Shown piece by piece: positions 1-7,340 of a DNA stretch of 17,467 nt (the first letter of the stretch is position 1; each line of letters opens with the position of its first letter). The stretch spans positions 1-17,467 of the forward strand of contig JAFSNU010000149.1 in assembly GCA_017447325.1 (NCBI GenBank), in the 5' to 3' direction. The translations under genes and the position numbers were made by a program. Under the pieces are notes generated by a model. It did not search any database, was not told where the DNA came from, and saw only the letters and a program-made list of their open reading frames with translations. This DNA is from Synergistaceae bacterium (GTDB lineage: Bacteria; Synergistota; Synergistia; Synergistales; Aminobacteriaceae).

Positions 1-644
1 ATGCTCCCAAAGCTCCGAGCTCTAACTAAAGCACTCGACGCAACTACATCAAAATACGAGTAGCCTTTCGGACTAACACTGCCGAGCTCCTGCTTTAAAT
101 TCTCAGCTAAAGCGTCGCGCCCAAGCCCTTCGTCTAAAGCTTGTTGTGTGAGTTCAGATATTTTCGGGCCGATATGCTTGCCGTAATGCTCGCCTAACCA
201 AAAACAATTATGACGCGTCAAAACGTCAATAGCCTTTCTGTCAGATAGAGACAGCGCACTCTTTAAATCTTTATTTAAATTAAATAAGCTTTTGCCCAAT
301 ATATAAGCGTCTTCGATACGCTCGCGCATAAGCAAACGCACATTCTTTGCACTTCCAAAGCTCACACCTAACGCGTCTAATAAACTATCTTCGATAATTT
401 TTTTTGCGTCTTGCGATATAAAGCTCGGCAAATTTTTAAATAAATCACGCAGTGCGTCAGTATAACTCTCGCGCCAATTTTTAACTAACTCCGCGCTCAA
501 CTTGCGCTCAAGCTTTAATAATTCCTTTGCGGGGTCTTTTTTCGCGGCCTTGTTAATTTTAATATTTAGATGTTCCAAAATCAGCGACAGCCTCAGCCTC
601 GCCTCGCGCTTGCCAAGCGGGGTTAAATATGAAATTACGCTCAT
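1..644 (-). CDS. Phage head morphogenesis / minor head protein (Mu gpF or SPP1 gp7-like), C-terminus outside window
   Basis: An open frame begins at the ATG at 642-644 and stays open for 214 codons to the window edge, so the gene is 3'-truncated here by the window. It starts MSVISYLTPLGKREARLRLS. The visible part is helical and charged and ends in YFDVVASSALVRARSFGS. The SSALVRA segment resembles the conserved core of Mu F / SPP1 gp7 minor head proteins, which help assemble the capsid around the portal. An AGGAG Shine-Dalgarno lies about 7 bases upstream of the ATG, across the end of the preceding gene. Its place downstream of the portal, with two methyltransferase genes between, is the usual place for this family. 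The assignment rests on position plus a short motif; the diagnostic C-terminal half is missing, so another head protein is possible. Confidence 0.68.
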   Translation of the reverse strand, partial: MSVISYLTPLGKREARLRLSLILEHLNIKINKAAKKDPAKELLKLERKLSAELVKNWRESYTDALRDLFKNLPSFISQDAKKIIEDSLLDALGVSFGSAKNVRLLMRERIEDAYILGKSLFNLNKDLKSALSLSDRKAIDVLTRHNCFWLGEHYGKHIGPKISELTQQALDEGLGRDALAENLKQELGSVSPKGYSYFDVVASSALVRARSFGS

Positions 645-645
645 G

Positions 646-1557
646 CTACGCTCCTAATTGCTTTATAATCTCAAGCTCTCTCTTGCTCAGCTCCCAGACG
701 TGCGCCTCTTTTGCCGCTGCCTCTTTTGCCGCTGCCTCTTTTGCCGCCGCCTCTTTTGCCGCTGTAAACTCACGCGCTTTTGCGTCACTTAATAAATAGC
801 CTCTGCCGAAGATTTTAATATCGCTCTTGCCGCTATTTGTCTTACGCCCTTTCATAGCGTCAAGCTGCTCAACGTGTTTTATCTCGCTTGTACAAGCTTT
901 AAAATCAATTCCGGCCTTGCTCAGACTGTTTAACATTGCCGGCGTCACGACGTGCTCAGGATAGACATATTTCGGCAGTTCTGGCTTGCCTTGCTTGACG
1001 TTCAAGTCATCAGCACGCTTTATAGCTTGATACAAGCTCCCGCAGCTCTTAATCCCAGCCTCTTCAAGATTAGTTATAAAGCTTGTGGGAACTTTCGCGC
1101 CGTTTTGATATGTGATAGTAACTCCGCAGGCTATCGCGCAAATATTCACGCTCTGCGCGTTAAACAGCGTCAACGCCGGAGCAAACAAGAAAAATCTAAT
1201 ATCACGCTCGTAATAATAACGCACAATCTTCGCACAAATGCTGAACGGCGGATTATCTACAACAACATGCTCCGGCTGATAGTCAAAACTCGTGAAGTCT
1301 TTGCCCGGCCAGAACGGCCTTACGAAATTATTTCTATCAAGCTCATACTCAGCGGCTACCCAGTCAGCTATAGCATCATAGACAAGCTCAGGCGTGAAAC
1401 AGTCGTCAGTAGTTAATCGCGGCTTGAACTTGTCAACAAAGCCCTCATAATCATAGCGTTTTGCCTTGCTTGGACATACTCCCGTAAAGAACCGCCGGTC
1501 GATTATCTCAGCATCTTCAAATAAATTAATCTGCGCTGCTGCTTCGCTCATGCTCAT
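646..1557 (-). CDS. Adenine-specific DNA methyltransferase-like protein (NPPF motif) with helical EAAAK repeat
   Basis: This 303-residue protein carries VVVDNPPFSI at residues 98-107, the motif IV (NPPF) catalytic loop of N6-adenine DNA methyltransferases. A degenerate motif I region with VRPFWPG lies just before it at 79-85. The layout resembles a phage family related to EcoRI-type methylases. The expected reaction is transfer of a methyl group from S-adenosylmethionine to adenine in DNA, probably to protect phage DNA. Motif I does not look canonical, so catalytic activity is uncertain. The N-terminus has QINLF at 9-13, like a sliding-clamp-binding peptide. Residues around 265-285 are four AAKEA repeats, predicted as a rigid helix, followed by a charged tail. 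The start ATG overlaps the stop of the upstream methyltransferase (ATGA), and a second ATG lies two codons in. Some relatives are annotated as ParB-like without clear reason. Confidence 0.62.
   Translation of the reverse strand: MSMSEAAAQINLFEDAEIIDRRFFTGVCPSKAKRYDYEGFVDKFKPRLTTDDCFTPELVYDAIADWVAAEYELDRNNFVRPFWPGKDFTSFDYQPEHVVVDNPPFSICAKIVRYYYERDIRFFLFAPALTLFNAQSVNICAIACGVTITYQNGAKVPTSFITNLEEAGIKSCGSLYQAIKRADDLNVKQGKPELPKYVYPEHVVTPAMLNSLSKAGIDFKACTSEIKHVEQLDAMKGRKTNSGKSDIKIFGRGYLLSDAKAREFTAAKEAAAKEAAAKEAAAKEAHVWELSKRELEIIKQLGA
704..763 (-). repeat. Four tandem 15-bp repeats encoding AAKEA units
   Basis: Four consecutive 15-base units occupy 704-718, 719-733, 734-748 and 749-763. On the plus strand the unit is gcctcttttgccgct, and only the third differs, by one base. 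Read on the minus strand in the frame of the surrounding methyltransferase-like gene, they give four AAKEA pentapeptides, the same as the rigid EAAAK helix. Near-identity at the DNA level suggests recent expansion by slippage. Confidence 0.93.
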
Positions 1558-2393
1558 GCTATCAGCTCCGCTTCCTTACCGCTCAAGATTTCCCAGCGGC
1601 GAATAATAATCTCGCAGTATTCAGGGCTTAGCTCCATCATGTAGCACACACGCCCGCACTCGTTACAGGCTATAAGCGTCGTTCCTGAGCCGCCGAAACA
1701 CTCAAGCACTAAATCGCCGGACTTGCTAAAGTCTTCGAGAATTTTAATATGCAGCTCCACCGGCTTCTGCGTCGGATGTACGCGCGTCTTTAAATTCAAA
1801 TCGTGACTGCCCGCTCTAACACAGCCGCACCACATATGCACATACTTGCGAAGCCTTTTGCCTTGACTAACCCAGGCAAGCTCGCCAGCACTAAAGCAAT
1901 TATCTCCATTCAATTTATCCCAAAATATCCACGCCCCGCTTATCGGCAGAAAATGCGCAAAATACTGCCCGCCCCAGATAATCTGCAGCTTACACAAGTC
2001 CTTTATTAGCTCGTAATTATTCCGCGCCATATCTTGATTATCATCGCCGATAAGTCTCATAAAAATATGTTTAGGAACTTTTTCAACTGCTGATATTCTG
2101 CCCGCTTGCGGCGTGAAAGTCGCTATAGCTTCGTCAGTTATATCGCGTCTGTCTTGACACTTCATCCCATACGGCGGGTCTTGCAGCACTAAATCAGGCT
2201 TGCGGCCATTTAATAGCAGCTCTATATCTTCACGCTTGCAAGCGTCCCCGCACATTAATCTATGCTCGCCAAGCTGCCAGACTTCGCCGAGCTTCACACG
2301 CGTGACTAAATTATCTAAACTCAAATAATTTTTAACGTCTTGCTTTACCTCATCCTCAAATAATCTAAGCTCGTTACTCGCTGCCATGCTCAT
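1554..2393 (-). CDS. DNA (N4/N6) methyltransferase, beta-type motif order
   Basis: This 279-residue protein has DPPYG at 72-76 (catalytic motif IV), HPTQKP at 206-211 and FGGSGTT at 233-239 (motif I, S-adenosylmethionine binding). The order IV then I is typical of the N6/N4 methylase family PF01555. It should methylate adenine or the cytosine N4 position in a short DNA site. The stretch VKLGEVWQLGEHRLMCGD at 33-50 matches the linker and first strand of ParB-methyltransferase fusion proteins, but the ParB half is absent here; stand-alone ParB domains are encoded at 7341-7832 and 8782-9825. The N-terminus MSMAASNELRLFEDE resembles that of the next methyltransferase. It overlaps the portal gene by 20 bases. 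No partner endonuclease is visible, so it is probably a solitary protective methyltransferase. Confidence 0.9.
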   Translation of the reverse strand: MSMAASNELRLFEDEVKQDVKNYLSLDNLVTRVKLGEVWQLGEHRLMCGDACKREDIELLLNGRKPDLVLQDPPYGMKCQDRRDITDEAIATFTPQAGRISAVEKVPKHIFMRLIGDDNQDMARNNYELIKDLCKLQIIWGGQYFAHFLPISGAWIFWDKLNGDNCFSAGELAWVSQGKRLRKYVHMWCGCVRAGSHDLNLKTRVHPTQKPVELHIKILEDFSKSGDLVLECFGGSGTTLIACNECGRVCYMMELSPEYCEIIIRRWEILSGKEAELIA

Positions 2394-3996
2394 GCTCCTC
2401 GCTCAATGCCTCTTCTATTCCTAACATAGCTTTTAATAACAAAGCTTCTTTGTCCTGACTGCCCGCACTCTTCTCAAGTCCCACAGCTCCGCTCTCATTA
2501 TTAAACTCTCCGGCCTGCAGCTTCGCAAGATATACAGCCAGCGGCAAATCAAGCCAGCTCGCCGCGCTCTCGTCTTCTATCGCAGTCAACGGATGATTTA
2601 ACAATCTTGAAATTTCCTCGCGGGCTTCGCGCACTGTCAGGCCACAATTGCAAAACGCGCTCAATACGCCCGACATGCTCTCGGTATTATTAACACTCGG
2701 AGCAAGGCTCTTATATCTCCAATATCTAACGCCCGTGTATCTTGCACGGCCTTTCGGCTCAAAGCTCATCGCCGGGAATAATAGCCGGTTAATAATAAAA
2801 TCATGGTCGGCGCGTTCAGGCGCGAACACCTGTTCCTCTGCTACCTCGCGGCTCTCTCTTGCCGTCGCCCTCGTATAATCTCCTGTTAAGCCTACAAACA
2901 CCGGCGGCAGTCTAAAGCTTGAACGAACTTTCTCGCGGTTCACTGCGTCATAATTATTGAACAGCGAGTCGCTGTGCTGAACATCGCCTAAATGCTCAAA
3001 GTGTAACGACACCGGCGGCGTTTTTCCGTCTGGCGCGACACTGCCGGACGGGTTTGCTTGCACTATCAGCATTTTATTAAATCCTTTGCGTCCACGCATG
3101 TGGTCATTAACAAAATCTTCAAGCACGCTCACCGTCTTATCGCTCAGCTTGCCCGCAACTAATAAAGCAAGCGGCGGTATTGTGTTATTTTCAAAGTATT
3201 CATAATTAACTTCTTCGGCTTGCCTTGAGCCCTGCACTGCTAATAAATTTCCTATCCAACGCGGCACCCCGTACGGACTATACGGGCAATATAATTTAAA
3301 GTGTATTATCTCAGTCGCCGGAATAAAATCCGCGCTCTCTATCTTGCTTTCACTCACATACTCGCCGGTTCGAGCATCCAAATATCTCGGGTCGCCGAAC
3401 TCTTTAAAATAAGTTTTAATATTATTTCTAATCTGCACAAAGCGCCTAAATCTCTTGCGGCTCTCGTAAGGCTTCAGCTCGTTGCTCGCGTCGTCGCGTA
3501 TTAAATACGTCACCGGCGTATAATCAGCGTCAAGCTTAGTAAGCCTCATGGTATGGCCTTCAATATGCTCAATCCACGCAATGTCACCTTTGCCGTCTCG
3601 AATAATTTCCCAGTAAGCGTTGCCTAAAACTTCTAAATCACGCCGCACTCTGCGCCTTAACTGCGAATATGGCAAATCTTGATTACAGAACTCAAAGAAA
3701 TTTAGAATGCTCTTGCGCTCTTCCTCAGCTTCTTTAGTAGGCACGCCGTCATTTTCGGGGTCAGTGTTGCCGACCGGCTCAAGCGTAAAGCCGAAGCCGT
3801 CAATATTAGTCACCATAGCTTCAACGCACTGGCCGAGTATATTTGAGTATTCGGGCTGCCGCGCTAAAAAATCTAAATCATAAGGCGGTTTTAACACGCC
3901 GCCGCCGTAAGCTCCCTCGAACGGGTCTTCGGCTATCTTTAAGCTCACCGGCAGATCTGTGTCTTTGCCTTTAAGTAAAGTTATATTTTCGCTCAT
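2374..3996 (-). CDS. Phage portal protein, PBSX-like family
   Basis: At 540 residues this has the usual length of a PBSX/HK97-type portal protein, the dodecameric ring at one capsid vertex through which DNA is packaged and ejected. Family features are the N-terminal segment LARQPEYSNILGQCVEAMVT, the central EIIHFKLYCPYSPYGVPRW region, and FRLPPVFVGLTGDYTRATA followed by REVAEEQVFAPE. The C-terminal about 60 residues are acidic and variable. It lies 23 bases downstream of the large terminase, the canonical order. An AAGGA ribosome site sits about 11 bases before the ATG. The end overlaps the following methyltransferase start by 20 bases, so the two are probably translationally coupled. No truncation or frameshift is visible. 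Confidence 0.93.
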   Translation of the reverse strand: MSENITLLKGKDTDLPVSLKIAEDPFEGAYGGGVLKPPYDLDFLARQPEYSNILGQCVEAMVTNIDGFGFTLEPVGNTDPENDGVPTKEAEEERKSILNFFEFCNQDLPYSQLRRRVRRDLEVLGNAYWEIIRDGKGDIAWIEHIEGHTMRLTKLDADYTPVTYLIRDDASNELKPYESRKRFRRFVQIRNNIKTYFKEFGDPRYLDARTGEYVSESKIESADFIPATEIIHFKLYCPYSPYGVPRWIGNLLAVQGSRQAEEVNYEYFENNTIPPLALLVAGKLSDKTVSVLEDFVNDHMRGRKGFNKMLIVQANPSGSVAPDGKTPPVSLHFEHLGDVQHSDSLFNNYDAVNREKVRSSFRLPPVFVGLTGDYTRATARESREVAEEQVFAPERADHDFIINRLLFPAMSFEPKGRARYTGVRYWRYKSLAPSVNNTESMSGVLSAFCNCGLTVREAREEISRLLNHPLTAIEDESAASWLDLPLAVYLAKLQAGEFNNESGAVGLEKSAGSQDKEALLLKAMLGIEEALSEEHEHGSE

Positions 3997-4019
3997 TATT
4001 AATTTTCCTTTTTTAACTT

Positions 4020-5498
4020 TTAGCCTAATACGAACGCATCGCAGTCGGCAAACTCTTTATATTTAACGTTATATAACGCAAGACAAACAGCGTCCGCTCT
4101 GTCCGGCGAACGGCCAAGACGCTTTTTCATCTCGTCCTTGCTCTCAATCTGCACCGCGCCCCTCGCTGTAAATTTAAACTTCACAGCTGACAACTCAGCT
4201 AATAAATCATCATCAGGAGGCAATGCTAAAGGCTCAGGGTTGCGTACTGTATCAGGGTCTAAGCTCTCTCGTAAGTTCCACCAAATCTCCGCTCGTAAAT
4301 TTGCAAATCTATCAAGATTAATCGACCGCTCCGCAACGTTTACACCAACATTTTCAAATCCCTCTTCTTCTAAGCTGTCAACAACGCCGCGCCCAACGCC
4401 TATTTCATCAACTTTAATATTGCTTGCGTTATTTAATTTTGCGATATGCTTCGCAAGCCCCGCCGTCTCGCGAGTGCTCTTCTGCGTGTAAACGTGTAAA
4501 TTATCAATCTTGCGCCCGCGTCTTACTGCTATCACTGTCTTGTCTGACCCGTAAGCTGCAACGTCAACGCCTAACTGAACATCTTTGCCGAACTCCATAT
4601 CTTCCCATCGCTCCATTGCCAGTTCAATCCATAACAACGGAATTAAAGTATCATCGCCCTGCTCAGGAAAATTGCCCATAACTCTGACTTGATACGGCGA
4701 GCTTCTTTCACCCCAGACTTTGTATCTATCAGCCGCCCATGACGGCGTTATTAATCGTGGATAGGGCAGCTCTGAATTAATTTTCTCTTGCCATGCGCCG
4801 CTCTCTATATCTTCAGGCTTGATATTAAAGGCAGTAAAGTTCGGCGTGTCAAATGCGCTCACGTGAAACGTATTAAATCCCGGCTTTGTGAATGCGTCAT
4901 AAAACGCGCCGCCGATACTCGTCGGGTTGCCGATTAATAACAATCTTGCGCCCGAGCTTGTTAATACGCCCTCTATTGCTTCAAATATCTGCAAGTTCAC
5001 GCCCGCCGCCTCATCCACTACTACTAATATATGTTCTTCATGAAAGCCTTGAAATCTGTCCGGCTCATTAGTACTTAACCCCGCCGCATACCATTCATCA
5101 TGAATTAAATGCAACTCCGGCGTTTTAGGCAATAAATTACCGCCTAATGGCACTATCGCCTCTCTATAAGCCGTGCGTATCTCTTTCCAGATTAATTTTT
5201 CGACCTGTCTCCACGTCGGCGCAGTGCTTAACACTATCGCGCGCTTGTGACTGTATAAGAACCATAGAATACACATAGCAGCCGTGAAAGTCTTGCCGAT
5301 GCCGTGACATGAGCGCACCGCCGTCCGCGCATTATCTTTAACTGAATTTAATATCGCGGCCTGTATCGGCCATAGATTTTTATTTAAAACTCTTGAGACA
5401 AAATAAACAGGGTCTGCTAATTTATTTCTTAAATTAATTTTAGCTTCTTCAAGCGATATTATCTTCTTCGGTGTCTTTATTGTCCGTGTTCTGACCAT
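4020..5498 (-). CDS. terL: Terminase large subunit (packaging ATPase and nuclease)
   Basis: This 492-residue protein is the motor that pumps DNA into the prohead and cuts the concatemer. The N-terminal ATPase has a Walker A-like SCHGIGKT at 63-70, Walker B ILVVVDEA at 157-164 and a coupling motif LLIGNPTS around 187-194. The C-terminal RNase H-like nuclease shows its acidic residues in LGVDVAAYGSDK (D312), KVDEIGVG (D364) and DRADAVCLAL near residue 475. Length and motif order are normal, so it looks intact. Its start lies inside the terminase small subunit gene with a 50-base overlap, preceded by GGAAG six to seven bases upstream, which implies coupled translation. The next gene is the portal. 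A later start is possible, but residues 11-50 look like the usual N-terminal helical region. Confidence 0.96.
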   Translation of the reverse strand: MVRTRTIKTPKKIISLEEAKINLRNKLADPVYFVSRVLNKNLWPIQAAILNSVKDNARTAVRSCHGIGKTFTAAMCILWFLYSHKRAIVLSTAPTWRQVEKLIWKEIRTAYREAIVPLGGNLLPKTPELHLIHDEWYAAGLSTNEPDRFQGFHEEHILVVVDEAAGVNLQIFEAIEGVLTSSGARLLLIGNPTSIGGAFYDAFTKPGFNTFHVSAFDTPNFTAFNIKPEDIESGAWQEKINSELPYPRLITPSWAADRYKVWGERSSPYQVRVMGNFPEQGDDTLIPLLWIELAMERWEDMEFGKDVQLGVDVAAYGSDKTVIAVRRGRKIDNLHVYTQKSTRETAGLAKHIAKLNNASNIKVDEIGVGRGVVDSLEEEGFENVGVNVAERSINLDRFANLRAEIWWNLRESLDPDTVRNPEPLALPPDDDLLAELSAVKFKFTARGAVQIESKDEMKKRLGRSPDRADAVCLALYNVKYKEFADCDAFVLG

Positions 5499-5847
5499 AA
5501 TCTTCCAGCATCAAATCAGCTATACTCGTAATATTCACTTTGCCGCTCAGCTCTAAGTCCTGTCTATCAGACTGTCCTAAATAATTTTTGCCTAAGAATA
5601 TCGCCATAGCCGGAGACTTTTCAGCGAGCTTCCACTGACTGCGTCGGAGTGATACTTTACCCGCCGCTCTCTTTTCATTAAAGACCTGTTCAAAAGTTTT
5701 GCTGTATTCTCTCTTGCACCATTTAATAAGCGTATCTTTATGACAGTTCAAAGCATAAGCAATCTCGTCACGTGTGCATTGCAAGCCGCATAATGTCTCA
5801 AATAATCTTTTATCAATTATAATCGGCGGTCTTCCGCCCTTACTCAT
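5449..5847 (-). CDS. terS: Terminase small subunit
   Basis: This 132-residue protein has an N-terminal helix-turn-helix (about residues 20-50, TRDEIAYALNCHKDTLIKWC), a basic helical centre ending in AMAIFLGKNYLGQSDRQ, and an acidic C-terminal tail. That is the plan of many phage small terminases, which recognise the packaging site and recruit the large subunit. Its end overlaps the large terminase start by 50 bases. Its ATG overlaps the TGA of the upstream transporter gene (ATGA), so terminase production may depend on translation of the transporter. The central GKNYLGQ-type segment is common in these proteins, so the call is firm although the DNA site is unknown. Confidence 0.9.
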   Translation of the reverse strand: MSKGGRPPIIIDKRLFETLCGLQCTRDEIAYALNCHKDTLIKWCKREYSKTFEQVFNEKRAAGKVSLRRSQWKLAEKSPAMAIFLGKNYLGQSDRQDLELSGKVNITSIADLMLEDYGQNTDNKDTEEDNIA

Positions 5848-6476
5848 TTTCTATCATCTCCTGAATTTGTTAGAAGATAAAACGGAATAGTATCAAGAGC
5901 AGCATATATTACTTTGACAAGATACTGGCTCAAAATCATACTCCAAATACTCGGCACAATACCATAAAATGCACCAGTGATAAAAATCGCTGTGTCTATC
6001 ATTTGGCTCGTCATAGTGCTTGCATTATTCCATATCCAACGTCCGCCGCGCGTACTTCCAAAATGCATTATATAAAAATCTCTGATTTTATGAAATATCC
6101 ATACATCCCAAGTCTGCGAGCATAAGTATGCTATCATAGACGCAAATACAACTCTAAAAGAGCTGCCTAAAATAGACGTAAACTCAGCTTGATTATCTGC
6201 AAACGGCGCGACGGGGAGCAGCATTGCAAGCATAATTAAAAATAAGCTTATACATTGACACCAAAATCCTAATTTAACAGTTTTATTCGCCTCGTCTTTG
6301 CCCCATATCTCGCCGATGACATCTGTCATAAGAAAAGTTAAGGGATACGCAACAATTGCCGCAGGAACGGTTAAATCCCAAAAATAAACAATCTTACTGC
6401 TTACTACATTAGCGATTAAAAGAGACGTAATAAAAACGCCGTTAATCAATACAAGATTACTATTAGTTTTTCTCAT
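5844..6476 (-). CDS. Queuosine-precursor transporter, YhhQ/VUT (QPTR) family
   Basis: This 210-residue integral membrane protein has about six hydrophobic segments. It carries the two signatures of family PF02592: YPLTFLMTDVIGEIWG at 44-59 and NNASTMTSQMIDT at 150-162. The E. coli relative YhhQ imports the 7-deazaguanine precursors preQ0 and preQ1 across the inner membrane; substrate here is inferred. The gene is bracketed by a DpdA-like transglycosylase (9 bases upstream) and the terminase small subunit (ATGA overlap downstream), inside a phage packaging operon. The pairing suggests precursor salvage for phage DNA modification. A ribosome site AGGG lies about 6 bases from the ATG and overlaps the stop of the previous gene. 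The protein has normal length and intact motifs. A role in host tRNA queuosine supply is the alternative. Confidence 0.93.
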   Translation of the reverse strand: MRKTNSNLVLINGVFITSLLIANVVSSKIVYFWDLTVPAAIVAYPLTFLMTDVIGEIWGKDEANKTVKLGFWCQCISLFLIMLAMLLPVAPFADNQAEFTSILGSSFRVVFASMIAYLCSQTWDVWIFHKIRDFYIMHFGSTRGGRWIWNNASTMTSQMIDTAIFITGAFYGIVPSIWSMILSQYLVKVIYAALDTIPFYLLTNSGDDRK

Positions 6477-6485
6477 TATAACCCT

Positions 6486-7334
6486 CTATTCTTTTTTGGT
6501 TTTTTTACGTGGTTTCCTCACATGTTTAAAATGTGTCTCAGCGTATTGCTGAAATTTTACCCATTCAATAAAATTATGAAGAGCCGCACCTTGCGTATCG
6601 CTTATCCTATGTCCTTTAGGCACTGGCTTTTTTTGCATTGTCTTACCGTCAAAATAAAATAAATAGCCAAAACGATTACCAGCCGTCCAAGCTGTACTAT
6701 CCACGCTGTCAAAATGACATCTCGGCAGCCATTGCAGTGAAGTAAATCCTAATCCGTGAATTTTTGCGCCGCATTTATGTGCTTCTCTTATTAGCGGAGG
6801 CAACCCCCCGTATTTATCGGGCGGTATCTCTTTACTAACAATACCGCCAATAGCAACATGGCTATATTTTTCGCACATACTTCTAAATTCACGCATACCT
6901 CGCGAAACATGCCATACAGGAATGCATTGTCTGTTAGTTAAAGCCTCTAATTTTTCACGGAGTTTTAGAACAGCAGGATACCCAATCACGCTATCGATAT
7001 CCAACTCAAAGAATTTCTGAACATTATTCCGTTTTATAAAATCTGCGTATTTCTCTACGTATTTATTCCAATCAGGCACACCCCCTTTGCCTTGCATAAA
7101 AGTAAAAGCCCCGCTGTCAAGTAAAAAATCCCCAAAATAAGGCAATAAACGTTCAGTATGTGCGTCAGCATAAAAAAACGATTCAAGAATATAGGGATTA
7201 AACTTACTTGTAACTGTATCATAAATTCCAGTGTTTCGCCAAGGCCATACACCCGCTAAGTATATCTTCATATTTTCTATAAAATTATCTAATATCCAAG
7301 GTCTGGGATAACATCCCGCAAGAAAAATTTTCAT
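6486..7334 (-). CDS. dpdA: DpdA-like tRNA-guanine transglycosylase paralogue (7-deazaguanine insertion into DNA)
   Basis: This 282-residue protein looks like a short phage DpdA-type member of the TGT fold. Visible landmarks are LLDSGAF at 71-77 (matching DSGGF of TGT, with the aspartate that helps recognise the base), FFELDIDSV at 108-116, AIGGIV at 161-166, HGLGFT at 193-198 and FDSVDSTAW at 208-216, the likely site of the nucleophilic aspartate. DpdA enzymes exchange guanine in DNA for preQ0 or a related base; tRNA TGTs do this in tRNA. The zinc site of tRNA TGT is not obvious. The tail is very basic. The next gene is a queuosine-precursor transporter and the previous one a ParB-domain protein. 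The N-terminus is repeated (MKIFLAG at 1, MKIYLAG at 22), so translation could start at Met22 (7271); neither ATG has a good ribosome site. Substrate and target (DNA or tRNA) are inferred. Confidence 0.78.
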   Translation of the reverse strand: MKIFLAGCYPRPWILDNFIENMKIYLAGVWPWRNTGIYDTVTSKFNPYILESFFYADAHTERLLPYFGDFLLDSGAFTFMQGKGGVPDWNKYVEKYADFIKRNNVQKFFELDIDSVIGYPAVLKLREKLEALTNRQCIPVWHVSRGMREFRSMCEKYSHVAIGGIVSKEIPPDKYGGLPPLIREAHKCGAKIHGLGFTSLQWLPRCHFDSVDSTAWTAGNRFGYLFYFDGKTMQKKPVPKGHRISDTQGAALHNFIEWVKFQQYAETHFKHVRKPRKKTKKE

Positions 7335-7340
7335 ATTTTT

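Noticed and set aside
704..763. Short tandem repeats considered as a CRISPR array
   Set aside because: Units are contiguous 15-base coding repeats without spacers.
952..1416. Long plus-strand open frame opposite the methyltransferase gene
   Set aside because: It is a shadow of the minus-strand gene with an NPPF motif; no ribosome site, low-complexity and no recognisable domain.
4138..4681. Two plus-strand open frames opposite the large terminase
   Set aside because: They overlap a gene with complete ATPase and nuclease motifs on the other strand and encode biased, motif-free peptides.
7055..7252. 65-residue minus-strand frame inside the DpdA-like gene
   Set aside because: It is a different frame within a gene with clear TGT-fold motifs; no start signal.
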